Assembly (NCBI RefSeq): GCF_000006445.2
Contig: NC_006044.2
Span: forward strand, 1,178,001 to 1,242,000
Direction of reading: 5' to 3'
Source of the DNA: Debaryomyces hansenii CBS767
Taxonomy: Eukaryota > Ascomycota > Pichiomycetes > Serinales > Debaryomycetaceae
DNA length: 64,000 nucleotides
The translations under genes and the position numbers were made by a program. A model generated the notes under the pieces. It was given only the letters and a program-made list of their open reading frames with translations. It was not told where the DNA came from and did no database searches. The first letter of the stretch is position 1. Each line of letters opens with the position of its first letter. Shown here piece by piece: positions 38,629 through 48,463 of this stretch.

Positions 38629-39318
38629 CTACTTATATTGGGGCATCTTGTTGGCCTTGTTGTACACTAAACGGGTTACCAACCAGTCCAAGCTCTCGCG
38701 AAGTCCTTGGTTCTCCAAGATCGACACCGGTAAGAGCTTCAGGTCCGTGGCTTCGAGCTCACTCACCAAGTCGATGAAATAGCCAGTTTTCAACGAGATC
38801 AAGTCGACGGCTGTCGGCAAGTCCTGCTTGTTGGCCATCATGAGGATCGGTACGTTGACAAAGTCGAACCCGTTGTTCTCGTCACTCCACGATTGGTCGT
38901 GGGTGATTTCCATTAGCGTCTCGTAGCACTCGTGAAATCGCTCTGTATCCGTCGAGTCGATGATAAAGATGATCCCATGGCACGACTTGTAGTACCGAGA
39001 CCACATACTCCGTAATGATTTCTGGCCTCCCAAGTCCCAGAATTTCAAGTTGATATTGGCGAACTGATGGGAATCTGTTCCCTCATATTTGATAGTAGCA
39101 ACATTCTGTCCCACCGTCGGCAAGATCCGTTTCGATCTGATAGTTTCGGTTGTATCGGGACCCCCTTCGGTCTTCTTGGTCTCATTTGGCGTAGCATACA
39201 ACAATTTGAGGTGCTCCAAAAAGGTGGTTTTGCCCGCATTGTCCAACCCGAGTATTAAAACATTATACTGCTCGCGTTTGGTGTACTGTGTGTACAACGA
39301 CGATGCCAAATGAAACAT
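38629..39318 (-). CDS. ARL3: Arf-like small GTPase Arl3
   Basis: The protein has 229 residues against 198 in yeast. The P-loop GLDNAGKT is at 24-31, switch II WDLGGQ at 94-99 and the guanine-specificity motif NKQD at 163-166. The N-terminus MFHL matches yeast Arl3, whose N-terminal Met is acetylated by NatC for Golgi targeting through Sys1. There is no Gly-2, so it is not myristoylated. Arl3 acts upstream of Arl1 at the trans-Golgi. The extra residues are in an insertion of about 20 after the P-loop (residues 43-63). The ATG is at 39318, and the gene is divergent from GVP36. Confidence 0.93.
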   Translation of the reverse strand: MFHLASSLYTQYTKREQYNVLILGLDNAGKTTFLEHLKLLYATPNETKKTEGGPDTTETIRSKRILPTVGQNVATIKYEGTDSHQFANINLKFWDLGGQKSLRSMWSRYYKSCHGIIFIIDSTDTERFHECYETLMEITHDQSWSDENNGFDFVNVPILMMANKQDLPTAVDLISLKTGYFIDLVSELEATDLKLLPVSILENQGLRESLDWLVTRLVYNKANKMPQYK

Positions 39319-40240
39319 ATTACTCTATTTTGCCCTTAACGTGTAGTCTATAATTGGTTATATCAACTGAGTCTGTGTCTATTTTGTCCGTAATTCTGGC
39401 TTGACCCTAATGCTATTTTCGGTAATCTGGGTGCTTTTTTTCCGCAATGTCAAGTGTTATCACTTCAATATCTCGTATCTATGTCTCTGGACCTTCTTAG
39501 AGTGTAGATAGCTATTTCGGATCGTTATTTACTGCTACTTGGCTTTGCTAGACCTACAATTATGTAATTTGGTGTAAACTTACCCGGCTTTGAGCCGCTA
39601 TTTATGTCCCATCGGAAATTTTTCACTATTTGGTGATAAAAGAATTCTTTCATTCAATAATGCAGATTAACACCGTCTAACCGTATGTTTATTTGATATA
39701 CATTGTACATATGATGATGATTTGATAGGGACAACTGATTTACAAATGAAGAGTTGTCTTTGATAGTAGAAAATATCTGATGTACTAGCTAATATGCTCA
39801 AATTTCCTTCCGAACTTAATACTAACAATGCAGACTCAAGATGGTTTCAGTATTCGATTTGGCCGTCGAGGGTACTTTGGTAGCCCTATGCTGGCATATA
39901 TCCACCGTATTTCTTTAATATTTTCTCTTGTACGTGTAGTGATGGGTGAACAAAGGTTTATAGTTCTACAAACATGTTTGTGTGTTTTTGAGGCCATTTG
40001 AAGTCCCGTCATGATCCCGTAATACAGTAGTATCTGCTATCCTCTCCGTGTCTCCCAGGGACCTGGGAAACATGTAAAATAGTACGTTCACCGTAGATAT
40101 GACCAGGTATTATTGTTTTGCGTCCGTGCACGACACCCGTCTGGCTTCGACTTTCGGTATCAAAGATATAGAGTACAAATGGTTTAAACCCAGCATGTAC
40201 TGATACTTCATAGTATTCAATACAGAATTTTACTCCTATA
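39319..40240. other. Divergent intergenic region ARL3 / GVP36
   Basis: About 920 bp without a gene. It contains a perfect 7-bp inverted repeat with a 2-nt spacer at 40053-40068 (TCCCAGG / CCTGGGA). I see nothing else distinctive. Confidence 0.6.
40053..40068. repeat. Short inverted repeat upstream of GVP36
   Basis: TCCCAGG and its exact complement CCTGGGA are separated by GA, about 170 bp before the GVP36 ATG. It could be a dimer-binding operator, but no factor is known to me. Confidence 0.3.
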
Positions 40241-41242
40241 ATGTCATTTAAACTTCCTTTTGATTTGCTGTCGATTCAGGAATCGTTGAACTACGAAAAT
40301 CTCTCCAAGTCCATCCAGAAGGTCAATCCTGGTAAATACTCCGACCAGTTCAAAGAGTCATTCCAGCCATTTGCAACTAAGACCTCCCAGTTCATGAATG
40401 GTGCCAATGTGGAGGTCAGTGAATTGCCGGTTGAATATTTGCAATTAGAAGCCAATTGTGACTTATTGTTGAAATTGTATACCGAATTAATCCAATTCAA
40501 CAATGACACATTCGCCAACGTATCGTACGACTATCCACCAGCCAACTATACATTGGCCAAAATCAAGGACGCTAATGTTGGAGGATTGATTTCGAGCAAA
40601 TTCACCCAATTAAAGAATGTTTCGTCTCCTCAGGAATTTGAGAATATCTTGATGGGAGCCAAAGACAAAGAAACTAACGGTAACGATCAGGTAGAAATTC
40701 AAACCACCTCAGTTAAGATTCCAAAGACTTTCTATGGACACCTCTCGCAACTCGCCGAAAAACACAGTCAGGACTTCAAGGAGTCTAGTAATGCCTTGTC
40801 GTTGGGTTTGATGCAAGTATCGTCATCGTACTTAGAAATCGCTAACGCAAGATTAGACATGGACAAAACCGTGATGGACGAATTGAACGCTAAGTTGGTC
40901 CTGATTTTGAACGAGCAATTCATCAAAGTCAATGAATTGCGTAAGAAAGTATATGCCGTAAGACTGGACTTCGATTCAATGAGAGCCACTGTGGGCGAAG
41001 ACGAAGAAAACGAAGACTTGATTAAATGCGAAGACGAGTATGTGAGTGCAACCGAGGTCGCAGTCACTGAGATGAAGAAGTTGTTAAAACCATCAAAGTC
41101 AATTTCCTTGTTGAAAATCTTTGTGGATGCTCAAAAACTGTTTTTCGAAGTTGGTTACAAAAAGTTAACTGCGTTATCTGAAAGCTTAGAGAAAATTGAC
41201 GTAGCAGACGAAGAAGACGATGATGACGAAGACCATTCGTAA
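40241..41242 (+). CDS. GVP36: BAR-domain protein Gvp36
   Basis: The protein has 333 residues and is mostly helical, with an acidic tail (DEEDDDDEDHS). The alignment-like landmarks to yeast Gvp36 are the LPVEYLQLE and SYDYPP strings, the FTQLKNVSSPQEFENIL segment and the long basic/acidic helices with KVYAVRLDFDSMR. Gvp36 is a Golgi-vesicle protein whose BAR fold binds curved membranes; it contributes to endocytosis and vacuole biogenesis. The ATG is at 40241. PRP38 follows on the same strand after 163 bp. Confidence 0.8.
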   Translation: MSFKLPFDLLSIQESLNYENLSKSIQKVNPGKYSDQFKESFQPFATKTSQFMNGANVEVSELPVEYLQLEANCDLLLKLYTELIQFNNDTFANVSYDYPPANYTLAKIKDANVGGLISSKFTQLKNVSSPQEFENILMGAKDKETNGNDQVEIQTTSVKIPKTFYGHLSQLAEKHSQDFKESSNALSLGLMQVSSSYLEIANARLDMDKTVMDELNAKLVLILNEQFIKVNELRKKVYAVRLDFDSMRATVGEDEENEDLIKCEDEYVSATEVAVTEMKKLLKPSKSISLLKIFVDAQKLFFEVGYKKLTALSESLEKIDVADEEDDDDEDHS

Positions 41243-41353
41243 TAATTTCTCGCCACTAGTGTTATCTGAGGCATCTCGGTGCCATTATTATTTAAATAGT
41301 GATGTCTTGTGTATTTTAATAGTAGTATTATTGAAAATGCGCACCAACTGTAG

Positions 41354-41437
41354 ATGAAAAATTGGCTCTTCTACTAGAGAACCAGAGTAATGAGTTCAAA
41401 TAAGCATGGAGAATTCAAAGAAACAAGCGTCCTATAG
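41354..41437 (+). promoter_or_regulatory. Upstream ORFs before PRP38
   Basis: Two short uORFs precede the PRP38 ATG at 41406. One has 7 codons (41354-41377). The other has 15 codons (41390-41437) and overlaps the PRP38 start in a different frame. A third ATG at 41337 opens a 6-codon frame. Whether they are transcribed depends on the start site. Confidence 0.4.
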
Positions 41438-42074
41438 TGACAAGAGCAATGTCATACGTAAGGCCTATTTAGTGGAGCCTATTATCAGACATCGGATCCA
41501 AGACTCACTTTTTTACAAGCAATATTTGTATTTGACCAATGAAGCGACCATATTGCCCGTAATCACTAGTCAGGTCAAATACATTGGAAGTACTAATGCC
41601 AATGGAAAGCCAACTCCTTTCGTTTGTTGTTTCCTTCGGTTATTGGAGTTGGAACCCTCTCGTGACATCATTGAAATGTGTTTGCATCAATTGGGCACCA
41701 AAGAATTCAAATACTTGACAGCATTGATAATGCTCTACATTCGGGTGGTATGGCCATATGAAGACGTAATAACTACTCTTGAGCCATTCTACTCTGACTA
41801 CAGGAAACTAAGGTTCCAATTGAAGTCGCCCATCATGGTCAAAGGCATGCCCATCCTTTACAAGCTCTCGCACATGGATGTGTGGTGCGATGAGCTTTTA
41901 AACAACGAGAGAGTCGTCGATCTTATCTTGCCCCGCATGGTCCCACGTCATGTATTATTCGAGAGAGGACTAATTGGCGAACGAAACTACCATGGAATCG
42001 TCTCTGAAGATGAAAACGAATCCAAAAACGACTCCGAAAGCAATTCGGATGATTATGAAAGTGATAGTGATTGA
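41406..42074 (+). CDS. PRP38: Pre-mRNA splicing factor Prp38 (U4/U6.U5 tri-snRNP)
   Basis: The protein has 222 residues against 242 in yeast. The PRP38 domain fills about 15-190 with the hallmark stretches RHRIQDSLFYKQYLYLTNE, TPFVCCFLRLLELEP, KYLTALIMLYIR and VDLILPRMVPRHVL. The C-terminus is Ser/Asp/Glu-rich. Prp38 enters the spliceosome with the tri-snRNP and is needed for activation (release of U4). The ATG is at 41406. Several upstream ATGs are present. Confidence 0.95.
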   Translation: MENSKKQASYSDKSNVIRKAYLVEPIIRHRIQDSLFYKQYLYLTNEATILPVITSQVKYIGSTNANGKPTPFVCCFLRLLELEPSRDIIEMCLHQLGTKEFKYLTALIMLYIRVVWPYEDVITTLEPFYSDYRKLRFQLKSPIMVKGMPILYKLSHMDVWCDELLNNERVVDLILPRMVPRHVLFERGLIGERNYHGIVSEDENESKNDSESNSDDYESDSD

Positions 42075-42503
42075 TTTACTACCCTTTCTTTTCCCTCCTT
42101 GCATAATTCACGATACCAACTAGCCGACACATATCAATTGATACTATTATATCCAAACCTGGGTCCACTACGCTATTTCGGGCCAAAATCGCTACATGCT
42201 GGTTGTGCTGCGCAAAGCCATATAATTAGTGACCTACGTTAATACCTCAAAAATGGGTCAATTTCAACACAGAAAGGCTTCTTTTCTCTTCCTCCTCCCT
42301 TCCCCTACTATGACGAAGGCTGGCAAGCTACCAAGGTAAATATATTCTGTTAGCTAGTACTAATATATAACTAGCGTGTTTAACAGGTTGAAACTGGATT
42401 TACAGGTTACACGAAAGGCATAAATAGACCTTTTTTCACCAATATTTTCTTCTATAAATATTCTTATCTCTATAAGACGACAGATGAATATATAACAGGA
42501 CAA
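42075..42503. other. Intergenic region PRP38 to DMT transporter
   Basis: About 430 bp holding the promoter of the transporter gene. It includes a 3-codon uORF (ATG AAT ATA TAA) at 42484-42495, only eight bases before the transporter ATG. Confidence 0.6.
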
Positions 42504-43949
42504 ATGACTGTAACTTTATTGCCAACACAAGGACACGAAGACCAAAACACAGCATCCGAGCATCAGGCTTCGAAAACCAAGATCATTTTCATATCGCTCC
42601 TTTTCGTAGCATCATTAGCTTCGTTCGTCCTACAAACGGAACTTACGTCGCATGTGTTCCAGCTCGGGTTTAATGAACCGGTGGTTATGCTATTGGTTAC
42701 ACATGGGGCATGGTGGATATTGTGGCCAACTCAGGTGCTTCTAATATCGATATGGAGAACGGGCAACAAAATCCAACTGCAGAGCAGAAATAGAGATGGA
42801 GGTAATTCCCGTTACCAAAGATTAGATTCCAACTCACAGTTGTTGGATAATGGAGATATTCCTACACGTACCGGTGACCATGGATCGTTTGAGTTTTTGA
42901 AATATTTCAGGAAAACCATTGTCAGACAGGTGCGTAATGTCTACCATACGTCAATTTTGATCTACGAAGCTAATGTCAATGATGATACGTCCACGTATAA
43001 TTGTCACAAGCTTATTGACCAGAATCCGCGTATTTCGAGTTCTAGCTCGTTGATCGAATGTTTTAAGACTTTTGTGTCTACTGAGTCCTTTAAGTACATT
43101 TTTGTGAAGAGTGCTATAATTACCGTGATTTTGACGGTTGCGGGAGGATCATGGTTCGTTGCCATGGCTATGACTTATGCCTCTGATGTGACTGCGATTT
43201 ATAATTGTTCTGCGTTCACTGCTTATGCTTTCGCCATCCCTATATTGCACGAAAAACTCTCGTGGTTAAAGGCAAGTTCGGTCGTGGCAGCAGTTGCGGG
43301 AGTCTTCATTGTTGCTTATTCCGACGACGGGTCGTCAGATGCTCCAGACGGTTCCAAAGGTGAAGAACTATATCCTAACAGACTCTGGGGTAATTTGATT
43401 ATTTTTATCGGTGCCATCTTGTATGGGTATTACGAGGTTTTATATAAGAAATTCACTTGTATTCCCCCACATTTGGTCAAAATCATTACTCCCCGTCGTC
43501 AATTAACCTTTGCAAACTTTATCATGAGTTTATTTGGTGTATTCACGGCCATAATATTGGTAATCGTGATCGTTTTCGGTGAAATTTTCCATATCCACAG
43601 CTTTAACTTCTTTGATTACGGCAAAAATACTACAAAAATCTGGATTTTTATCTGTGGATCATCTATCGCTAATATCTTATTTAGTGCGCTGTTTTTATCT
43701 CTTATGGCACTCACTAACCCAGTTTTGTCTTCCGTTAGTTCGTTATTGACAATTTTCTTAATCGGAATCGTCGAATGGTTTCTTTTTGGTAACAAATTGA
43801 GTTTCCAACAATTACTTGGAGATTGCTTCGTTATCATTGGATTTATTATGTTAACAACTGCTTCATGGAAAGAAATTAGTGAAGGTAATGACGATGATGA
43901 CGTCGAAAACGTTAGTACCTTATCATTCGCTCTTAGTACGGAAGGCTAA
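42504..43949 (+). CDS. EamA/DMT-superfamily membrane transporter (SLC35F-like)
   Basis: The protein has 481 residues with about ten hydrophobic segments: two in the first 85 residues, then a long polar loop (about 90-190), then eight more. The second half shows the DMT pattern: YASDVTAIYNCSAFTAYAFAIPILHEKLSWLK followed by a helix ending VAYSD, and ALTNPVLSSVSSLLTIFL followed by EWFLFGNKLSF. This matches fungal SLC35F-type vacuolar or Golgi transporters related to yeast YML018C/Thi74 and YMR253C. The substrate cannot be inferred. An acidic tail follows the last helix. The start ATG at 42504 is preceded by a minimal uORF. Confidence 0.75.
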   Translation: MTVTLLPTQGHEDQNTASEHQASKTKIIFISLLFVASLASFVLQTELTSHVFQLGFNEPVVMLLVTHGAWWILWPTQVLLISIWRTGNKIQLQSRNRDGGNSRYQRLDSNSQLLDNGDIPTRTGDHGSFEFLKYFRKTIVRQVRNVYHTSILIYEANVNDDTSTYNCHKLIDQNPRISSSSSLIECFKTFVSTESFKYIFVKSAIITVILTVAGGSWFVAMAMTYASDVTAIYNCSAFTAYAFAIPILHEKLSWLKASSVVAAVAGVFIVAYSDDGSSDAPDGSKGEELYPNRLWGNLIIFIGAILYGYYEVLYKKFTCIPPHLVKIITPRRQLTFANFIMSLFGVFTAIILVIVIVFGEIFHIHSFNFFDYGKNTTKIWIFICGSSIANILFSALFLSLMALTNPVLSSVSSLLTIFLIGIVEWFLFGNKLSFQQLLGDCFVIIGFIMLTTASWKEISEGNDDDDVENVSTLSFALSTEG

Positions 43950-44054
43950 GTCGGTTTGTATCTTACATTGTATATTTACTTCTTGTATTAAATAAAAAAA
44001 GACATATAAATGAATTAGTGTAGAGCATAGAATTTGTTCCTAAGGTCTGCGAAT

Positions 44055-44081
44055 ATGAATCTCACGGAAATTTGCCGTTAA
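44055..44081 (+). promoter_or_regulatory. 8-codon uORF upstream of NAS2
   Basis: An ATG at 44055 opens an 8-codon frame that stops at 44081, 43 bases before the NAS2 ATG. A regulatory role depends on the transcription start. Confidence 0.3.
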
Positions 44082-44124
44082 ATATATTTACGTCTTGATA
44101 GAACTAATTTGCCATAAACACTCT

Positions 44125-44817
44125 ATGACGTTTGATGAGAACAGCTCGGACACGGCCTTTAGAGGCCTCATGAAGAATTTAAACTTGGATGAATCACAAT
44201 TCAAGTCTTACAAGACTAACTTTTCCCAATTGACGTATGATCAACTTTCGACCACTAAAAATGAAATCGAATCACAATTGTCCTTGCTATTTGACATACT
44301 AGCGAACCAATATAAGGCCGATATGGCCACTCCATTGCTTACCGATGATGGTTATCCCAGAAACGACATCGATGTTGTTGGTATCAGGCTAATCAGAGTC
44401 AAAATTATACGGTTGAGAAACGATGTCAAGTTGGTGTATACGTTACTAGAAACTAAATTAATCGAGAAATTTGAGCAGCAGAAAGGTTCAGCAGTGTCAG
44501 AGTCACCACCCGAGCCCGAACAAACCATACCAACACCCGTCTACACGATCCCATTTGCAACTGTCTGTGAGGTTGTTCCGCTTGGACCTGCCTCTGCTTC
44601 CGGCCTTAAAGAGGGAGACCAAATTATTGCAATGGACGATATTCATGCCGCTAACCACAACAGATTGGCCAACATTTCGCTCAAGGTCCGTGATAGTGTA
44701 GACAAGTCTCTAGCCGTCGTTATTTCAAGAGAAGGCACTCGTCAAACCCTCGAATTGAAACCTACTGATAAATGGGACGGTAGGGGTTTATTAGGTTGTC
44801 GTCTACTTCCATTATAA
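44125..44817 (+). CDS. NAS2: 26S proteasome assembly chaperone Nas2 (PSMD9/p27)
   Basis: The protein has 230 residues. An N-terminal helical region carries the family block GYPRNDIDVVGIRLIRVKIIRLRND. It is followed by a PDZ domain (about 140-230) with PFATVCEVVPLGPASASGLKEGD and the closing WDGRGLLGCRLLPL. Nas2 holds the ATPase Rpt5 during assembly of the regulatory-particle base. An in-frame TTG ten codons upstream (44095) is not taken; the ATG at 44125 gives a start close to the yeast length of 220. It converges with URM1, as neighbours in S. cerevisiae (YIL007C/YIL008W). Confidence 0.93.
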   Translation: MTFDENSSDTAFRGLMKNLNLDESQFKSYKTNFSQLTYDQLSTTKNEIESQLSLLFDILANQYKADMATPLLTDDGYPRNDIDVVGIRLIRVKIIRLRNDVKLVYTLLETKLIEKFEQQKGSAVSESPPEPEQTIPTPVYTIPFATVCEVVPLGPASASGLKEGDQIIAMDDIHAANHNRLANISLKVRDSVDKSLAVVISREGTRQTLELKPTDKWDGRGLLGCRLLPL

Positions 44818-44883
44818 ATTAATTAGCCATATATACAAAATACCCATCCCATGAACCAATTCACCTCAACGTGAACATTCAAA

Positions 44884-45189
44884 CTAACCTCCATGCAATG
44901 TACTGGTGAAAGTGAGAACATCACCACTTTCCACTACATAATCTTCCATGCCCTCTAATTCCCAGTCAGTGTCATTTATGAGCACTAAAATACCTGGACG
45001 AACCGTACCTTCTTCTATAAATACAGGTACATCCTTTGGATCGCTTATTATAGTTGCAGTAATATATTTAATCAAGTCTATCATTGTAGCCTCACCTTCT
45101 TCCAATGGCACCTCACATTTATGTTCTCTGACACCATTTGAAATAACATCCAATCCTCCTAAGAATTCTACCTTTACTTTAATACCCAT
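44884..45189 (-). CDS. URM1: Ubiquitin-related modifier Urm1
   Basis: With the start at 45189 the protein has 101 residues, close to the 99 of yeast Urm1. It begins [14 protein letters not shown], contains [14 protein letters not shown], and ends in the essential diglycine (TSTLHGG). Urm1 is activated as a C-terminal thiocarboxylate by Uba4 and supplies sulfur for 2-thiolation of wobble uridine in tRNA; it can also be conjugated to proteins under oxidation. An in-frame ATG at 45240 would add 17 basic residues; this longer form cannot be excluded. The gene lies next to NAS2, as in S. cerevisiae. Confidence 0.93.
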   Translation of the reverse strand: MGIKVKVEFLGGLDVISNGVREHKCEVPLEEGEATMIDLIKYITATIISDPKDVPVFIEEGTVRPGILVLINDTDWELEGMEDYVVESGDVLTFTSTLHGG

Positions 45190-45405
45190 TTTAGTTGTAA
45201 GCCTAGTTCTATGCCGATATTTCACTACTTTTTCACTCATAGTACTTCTTTATGTCCCATTTTATGGGAAGAGGTGAAAAGTATCACAAAGCCGCATACC
45301 GAGATTGACCCATGCTGAAAATTCAAACACGTTAGCATTAACTACATTAAATAAACAAGCATACTTAGTTATCTATTCTTAATCTGAAGATATATTGAAG
45401 GTAGA

Positions 45406-46755
45406 ATGATTCAATTAAGAATGATTAAACAGTGGGCAATTTTTGTGGCATTTTTGTTCGGTATATTTGCCAATGCATTGTCTGCAAATGAACAAGGTGT
45501 GAGCCAGGCATTAGTAGTTTATGATTCAAGCCTTTATGACTTGAACAATTTAGGAAGTGTGAGTTCCGAAGTGGCTAGTTTGGTGTCGGATTTGAAGGAA
45601 AAACATGGATTTGAATTAACATTGCAATCCTACAGTGATGAAGATTTATCATTATTCGTTGCGGACGAACCAAGATATGACCACTTGATTTTACTTCCAA
45701 GTTCCAAAAAGGCTATTGGTAACAAGAAGGGCTTTAACCAACACCAATTGGTGGAATTTATAAATAGAGAGGGAAATATATTCGTGGTTGGAAATGATGA
45801 AACCGTGTTACCGGACGATGTTAGAACGTTTCTTAACGAGATGGGAATCTACCCAGCACCAAAAGGGTTCAAGTACGTTGATCATTTTAACTCTGCAAAG
45901 GGTATTCCACAACTCACAGACGAAAACATTGCCAATAAGAAGGTTCTCGGACAATTCAATGGGGGCAAACATGCGTACAAGGGTACCGGTGCGTTGATTT
46001 CAAACAATGAAAATATATTCCCGATTGTCAGAAGTTCTAAAACTGGTTTTACTACTGACGAAGTAGAAGGCACTATCAGTCAAGAGAAAACTTGGACCTT
46101 TGGCCAACAAGGGTTTTTGGCGGTTGGTTTCCAGGGTTTGAATAATGCGAGATTGACATGGGTTGGTTCTGAATCGTTGATAAATGATGACTTACTCAAG
46201 TGGACTTTCCAGGAGAGAAATGTATTAAAATTGCAGTTTGTCCAGCATTACAAGAATGAAAATCCAGAATACGTTGACAATAAGTTATATCGTATCAAGG
46301 ATCAAGTTATCTACACTATCGGTGTTTCTGAATTTGCCAACGACAAATGGATCCCATACGAAATCAAAGGTGAAGACGACACCTTACAGCTTGCATTCAA
46401 GATGTTAGATCCTTACCAAAGAGTTAATTTACAACCATTGGGTCCAGGTTCCTCGAAGGAAGATGGTGATCTTACCGAAGATACTTACATTTATTACGCT
46501 AACTTCACAATTCCAGATCAACACGGTATTTTCACATTTGAATTGGACTACAAGAGATCTGGTTTGAGTTACATAGTTGATAAGAGGGTCGTGACGGTTA
46601 GACACTTGGCCAATGATGAATATAAGAGATCATGGGATATTCCAAATTCTTGGTTATACGTGGCTAGTGCTGCTTTAGTTGTGTTAGGATGGTTTTTGTT
46701 TGTTGTCAACTTCTTATATGTTGGTAACACCGATGCTACTAAGAAGAATGTTTAA
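45406..46755 (+). CDS. WBP1: Oligosaccharyltransferase subunit Wbp1
   Basis: The protein has 449 residues. A cleavable signal peptide (about 1-26) leads into a large lumenal domain of the DDOST/OST48 family, with LVVYDSSLYD near the start. One membrane helix lies at about 416-441. The cytosolic tail ends KKNV, a KKxx ER-retrieval signal as in yeast Wbp1. The subunit is needed for N-glycosylation in the ER lumen. The ATG is at 45406. GIM4 follows downstream; the same pair is adjacent in S. cerevisiae (YEL002C/YEL003W). Confidence 0.95.
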   Translation: MIQLRMIKQWAIFVAFLFGIFANALSANEQGVSQALVVYDSSLYDLNNLGSVSSEVASLVSDLKEKHGFELTLQSYSDEDLSLFVADEPRYDHLILLPSSKKAIGNKKGFNQHQLVEFINREGNIFVVGNDETVLPDDVRTFLNEMGIYPAPKGFKYVDHFNSAKGIPQLTDENIANKKVLGQFNGGKHAYKGTGALISNNENIFPIVRSSKTGFTTDEVEGTISQEKTWTFGQQGFLAVGFQGLNNARLTWVGSESLINDDLLKWTFQERNVLKLQFVQHYKNENPEYVDNKLYRIKDQVIYTIGVSEFANDKWIPYEIKGEDDTLQLAFKMLDPYQRVNLQPLGPGSSKEDGDLTEDTYIYYANFTIPDQHGIFTFELDYKRSGLSYIVDKRVVTVRHLANDEYKRSWDIPNSWLYVASAALVVLGWFLFVVNFLYVGNTDATKKNV

Positions 46756-47193
46756 ATCATCCACATAATAGAAATAGAATCCATAATCGTCGAGTCTAAA
46801 TATAAGCAAAATATAGGATATTTTCACGTAATATAACTATGTAAATCATATTCTATACTCTTTCACTCCCATTTGCCTTTGAGATAGCTAGTTCAGCAGA
46901 AATTCGTTCGACCCATTTGATTGGCCATATAATATATTTGAACTAATCAGAGATGTTAAATATTGATTAACACCTTTTTTCAAGAATTAGATTACTCCGG
47001 CTTATGTTCACGGACGTCAATTCTTTATATAGTCTAGGTAATCTTCTTTTTAGGCCAGTTGCAGCCTATATTATAATTAAACTGTAAATTGAGAGAGAGA
47101 TTTTCGCAAGTTTTGTCCAAAATCAATATCGAAGAACCGATTTTTAGTTGATCCAAAGTATTATAAAGAATATCTGCAATTATATAAGTAACT
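46756..47193. other. Intergenic region WBP1 to GIM4
   Basis: About 440 bp, AT-rich, with the WBP1 3' end and the GIM4 promoter. I see no gene, repeat or clear regulatory motif. Confidence 0.6.
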
Positions 47194-47589
47194 ATGTCTA
47201 CAGTTTCCGACGCTGAAAAGCAGCAGGCCCAGGACCAGAAGGCTCAAGCTTTACAACAACAATACAACAGATACCAAGAAAATATAACCAATTTGCAAAC
47301 TCAACTTAGTACTATAACTTCTCAAATTCACGAACATTCTATAGTCGACAAAACATTGAGTGGCATTGCTCCAGCAGAACGTGGAAACCGTAAATGTTTT
47401 AAGATGATTGGAGGAGTGCTTGTTGATAAGAGTGTTGACGAGGTGATCCAGATACTTAACGATGAAACTAAGAGTTTGAACGAAGAAAAGACCAAATTTG
47501 ACCAAGAATTGGTCAAGGCAAGAAAGGAGATGGAATCGTGGATGAAAAAGAATAACATCAAGATTGTTAAAGGAGGAGCACAAGAATAA
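47194..47589 (+). CDS. GIM4: Prefoldin subunit 2 (Gim4)
   Basis: This is a 131-residue beta-type prefoldin subunit with two long coiled coils (about 20-60 and 95-125) flanking the hairpin. The hairpin carries the family signature RKCFKMIGGVLVDKSVDEV. Gim4 is part of the hexameric GimC/prefoldin that delivers nascent actin and tubulin to the CCT chaperonin. The N-terminal Gln/Ala-rich segment and the C-terminal KGGAQE tail are slightly longer than in yeast (111 residues). The ATG is at 47194. Confidence 0.95.
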   Translation: MSTVSDAEKQQAQDQKAQALQQQYNRYQENITNLQTQLSTITSQIHEHSIVDKTLSGIAPAERGNRKCFKMIGGVLVDKSVDEVIQILNDETKSLNEEKTKFDQELVKARKEMESWMKKNNIKIVKGGAQE

Positions 47590-47721
47590 GTCCTCACAAT
47601 GCGTGTAATATAGTTTAGATAGCGAAGCACTACAATACGGTTAATATATAAAATTAATACAATTTCAAAAATAGTATGATATAATTTAAGCATTTCCTAG
47701 ATATAACTATAACCACTAACA

Positions 47722-48258
47722 CTACACAGCAATAGTATTTAAATATTCGGTACGAGCTTCGCTATTTCTACCGGTTTCTCTGTTAATGGCCTCCCATTTT
47801 GGCTCATCTTTAAATAATCGAACTGCCTTGACCTTTCTGAGCGCACTAGTCAAGGTAAAACGATGGTAAATGCCTGCTGGCAAAACCAACATGTCGTTAG
47901 GAACAAGTTTTGCCCTTATCCATCTATCCTGCTTATCTCTCACATCAAAATATCCCTCCCCATCAATAATATATCTTATCTCTTCGTCTTCGTGGTAATG
48001 TTCTTTATAAAATTGCTTCATTTTAGCATTAAATGCGTCCACATCACCACCAAATGAATCCAAATTCAACGTTATCTCGTCTCTATTCTTATAGTTTCTC
48101 TTGGTCGCAATATCGTCCAATTCATTCGTGCTAGTAACATGGAAGTACTTGACTCCAAGCTTATCAAGGTCTTCGACACTTACTGGTTCCCCTGAGTTGT
48201 GAACATCAGTAAAGTTTTCTGGAGTATCTTTGTTGTCGTGATAGAAGAATTCAACCAT
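47722..48258 (-). CDS. ADI1: Acireductone dioxygenase (methionine salvage)
   Basis: The protein has 178 residues, against 179 in yeast Adi1. The cupin metal site is H87-x-H89-x3-E93 (HYHEDEE) with the fourth ligand H132 in GIYHRF. The enzyme oxidises acireductone to the keto-acid precursor of methionine and formate in the methylthioadenosine cycle; with nickel it catalyses an off-pathway reaction. The ATG is at 48258. The gene is divergent from PFS2 across 205 bp. Confidence 0.96.
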   Translation of the reverse strand: MVEFFYHDNKDTPENFTDVHNSGEPVSVEDLDKLGVKYFHVTSTNELDDIATKRNYKNRDEITLNLDSFGGDVDAFNAKMKQFYKEHYHEDEEIRYIIDGEGYFDVRDKQDRWIRAKLVPNDMLVLPAGIYHRFTLTSALRKVKAVRLFKDEPKWEAINRETGRNSEARTEYLNTIAV

Positions 48259-48463
48259 TATAACTTGACTTCTAAAAGGGTTGTACAGCAGCTATAAATG
48301 ATTACTAACTATTAACGTCTATAGGTCCAGCCTATATAGCAATATTGCGACATTTGTGTGGCATGTGGTTGAAATGTCGGGAGACATTTTTATTCCATAA
48401 TATTTAGCGATGTCGAAAATAGTGTGAATTAGGCGTGTATTAATAGGTCTTTATTGCACGAAT

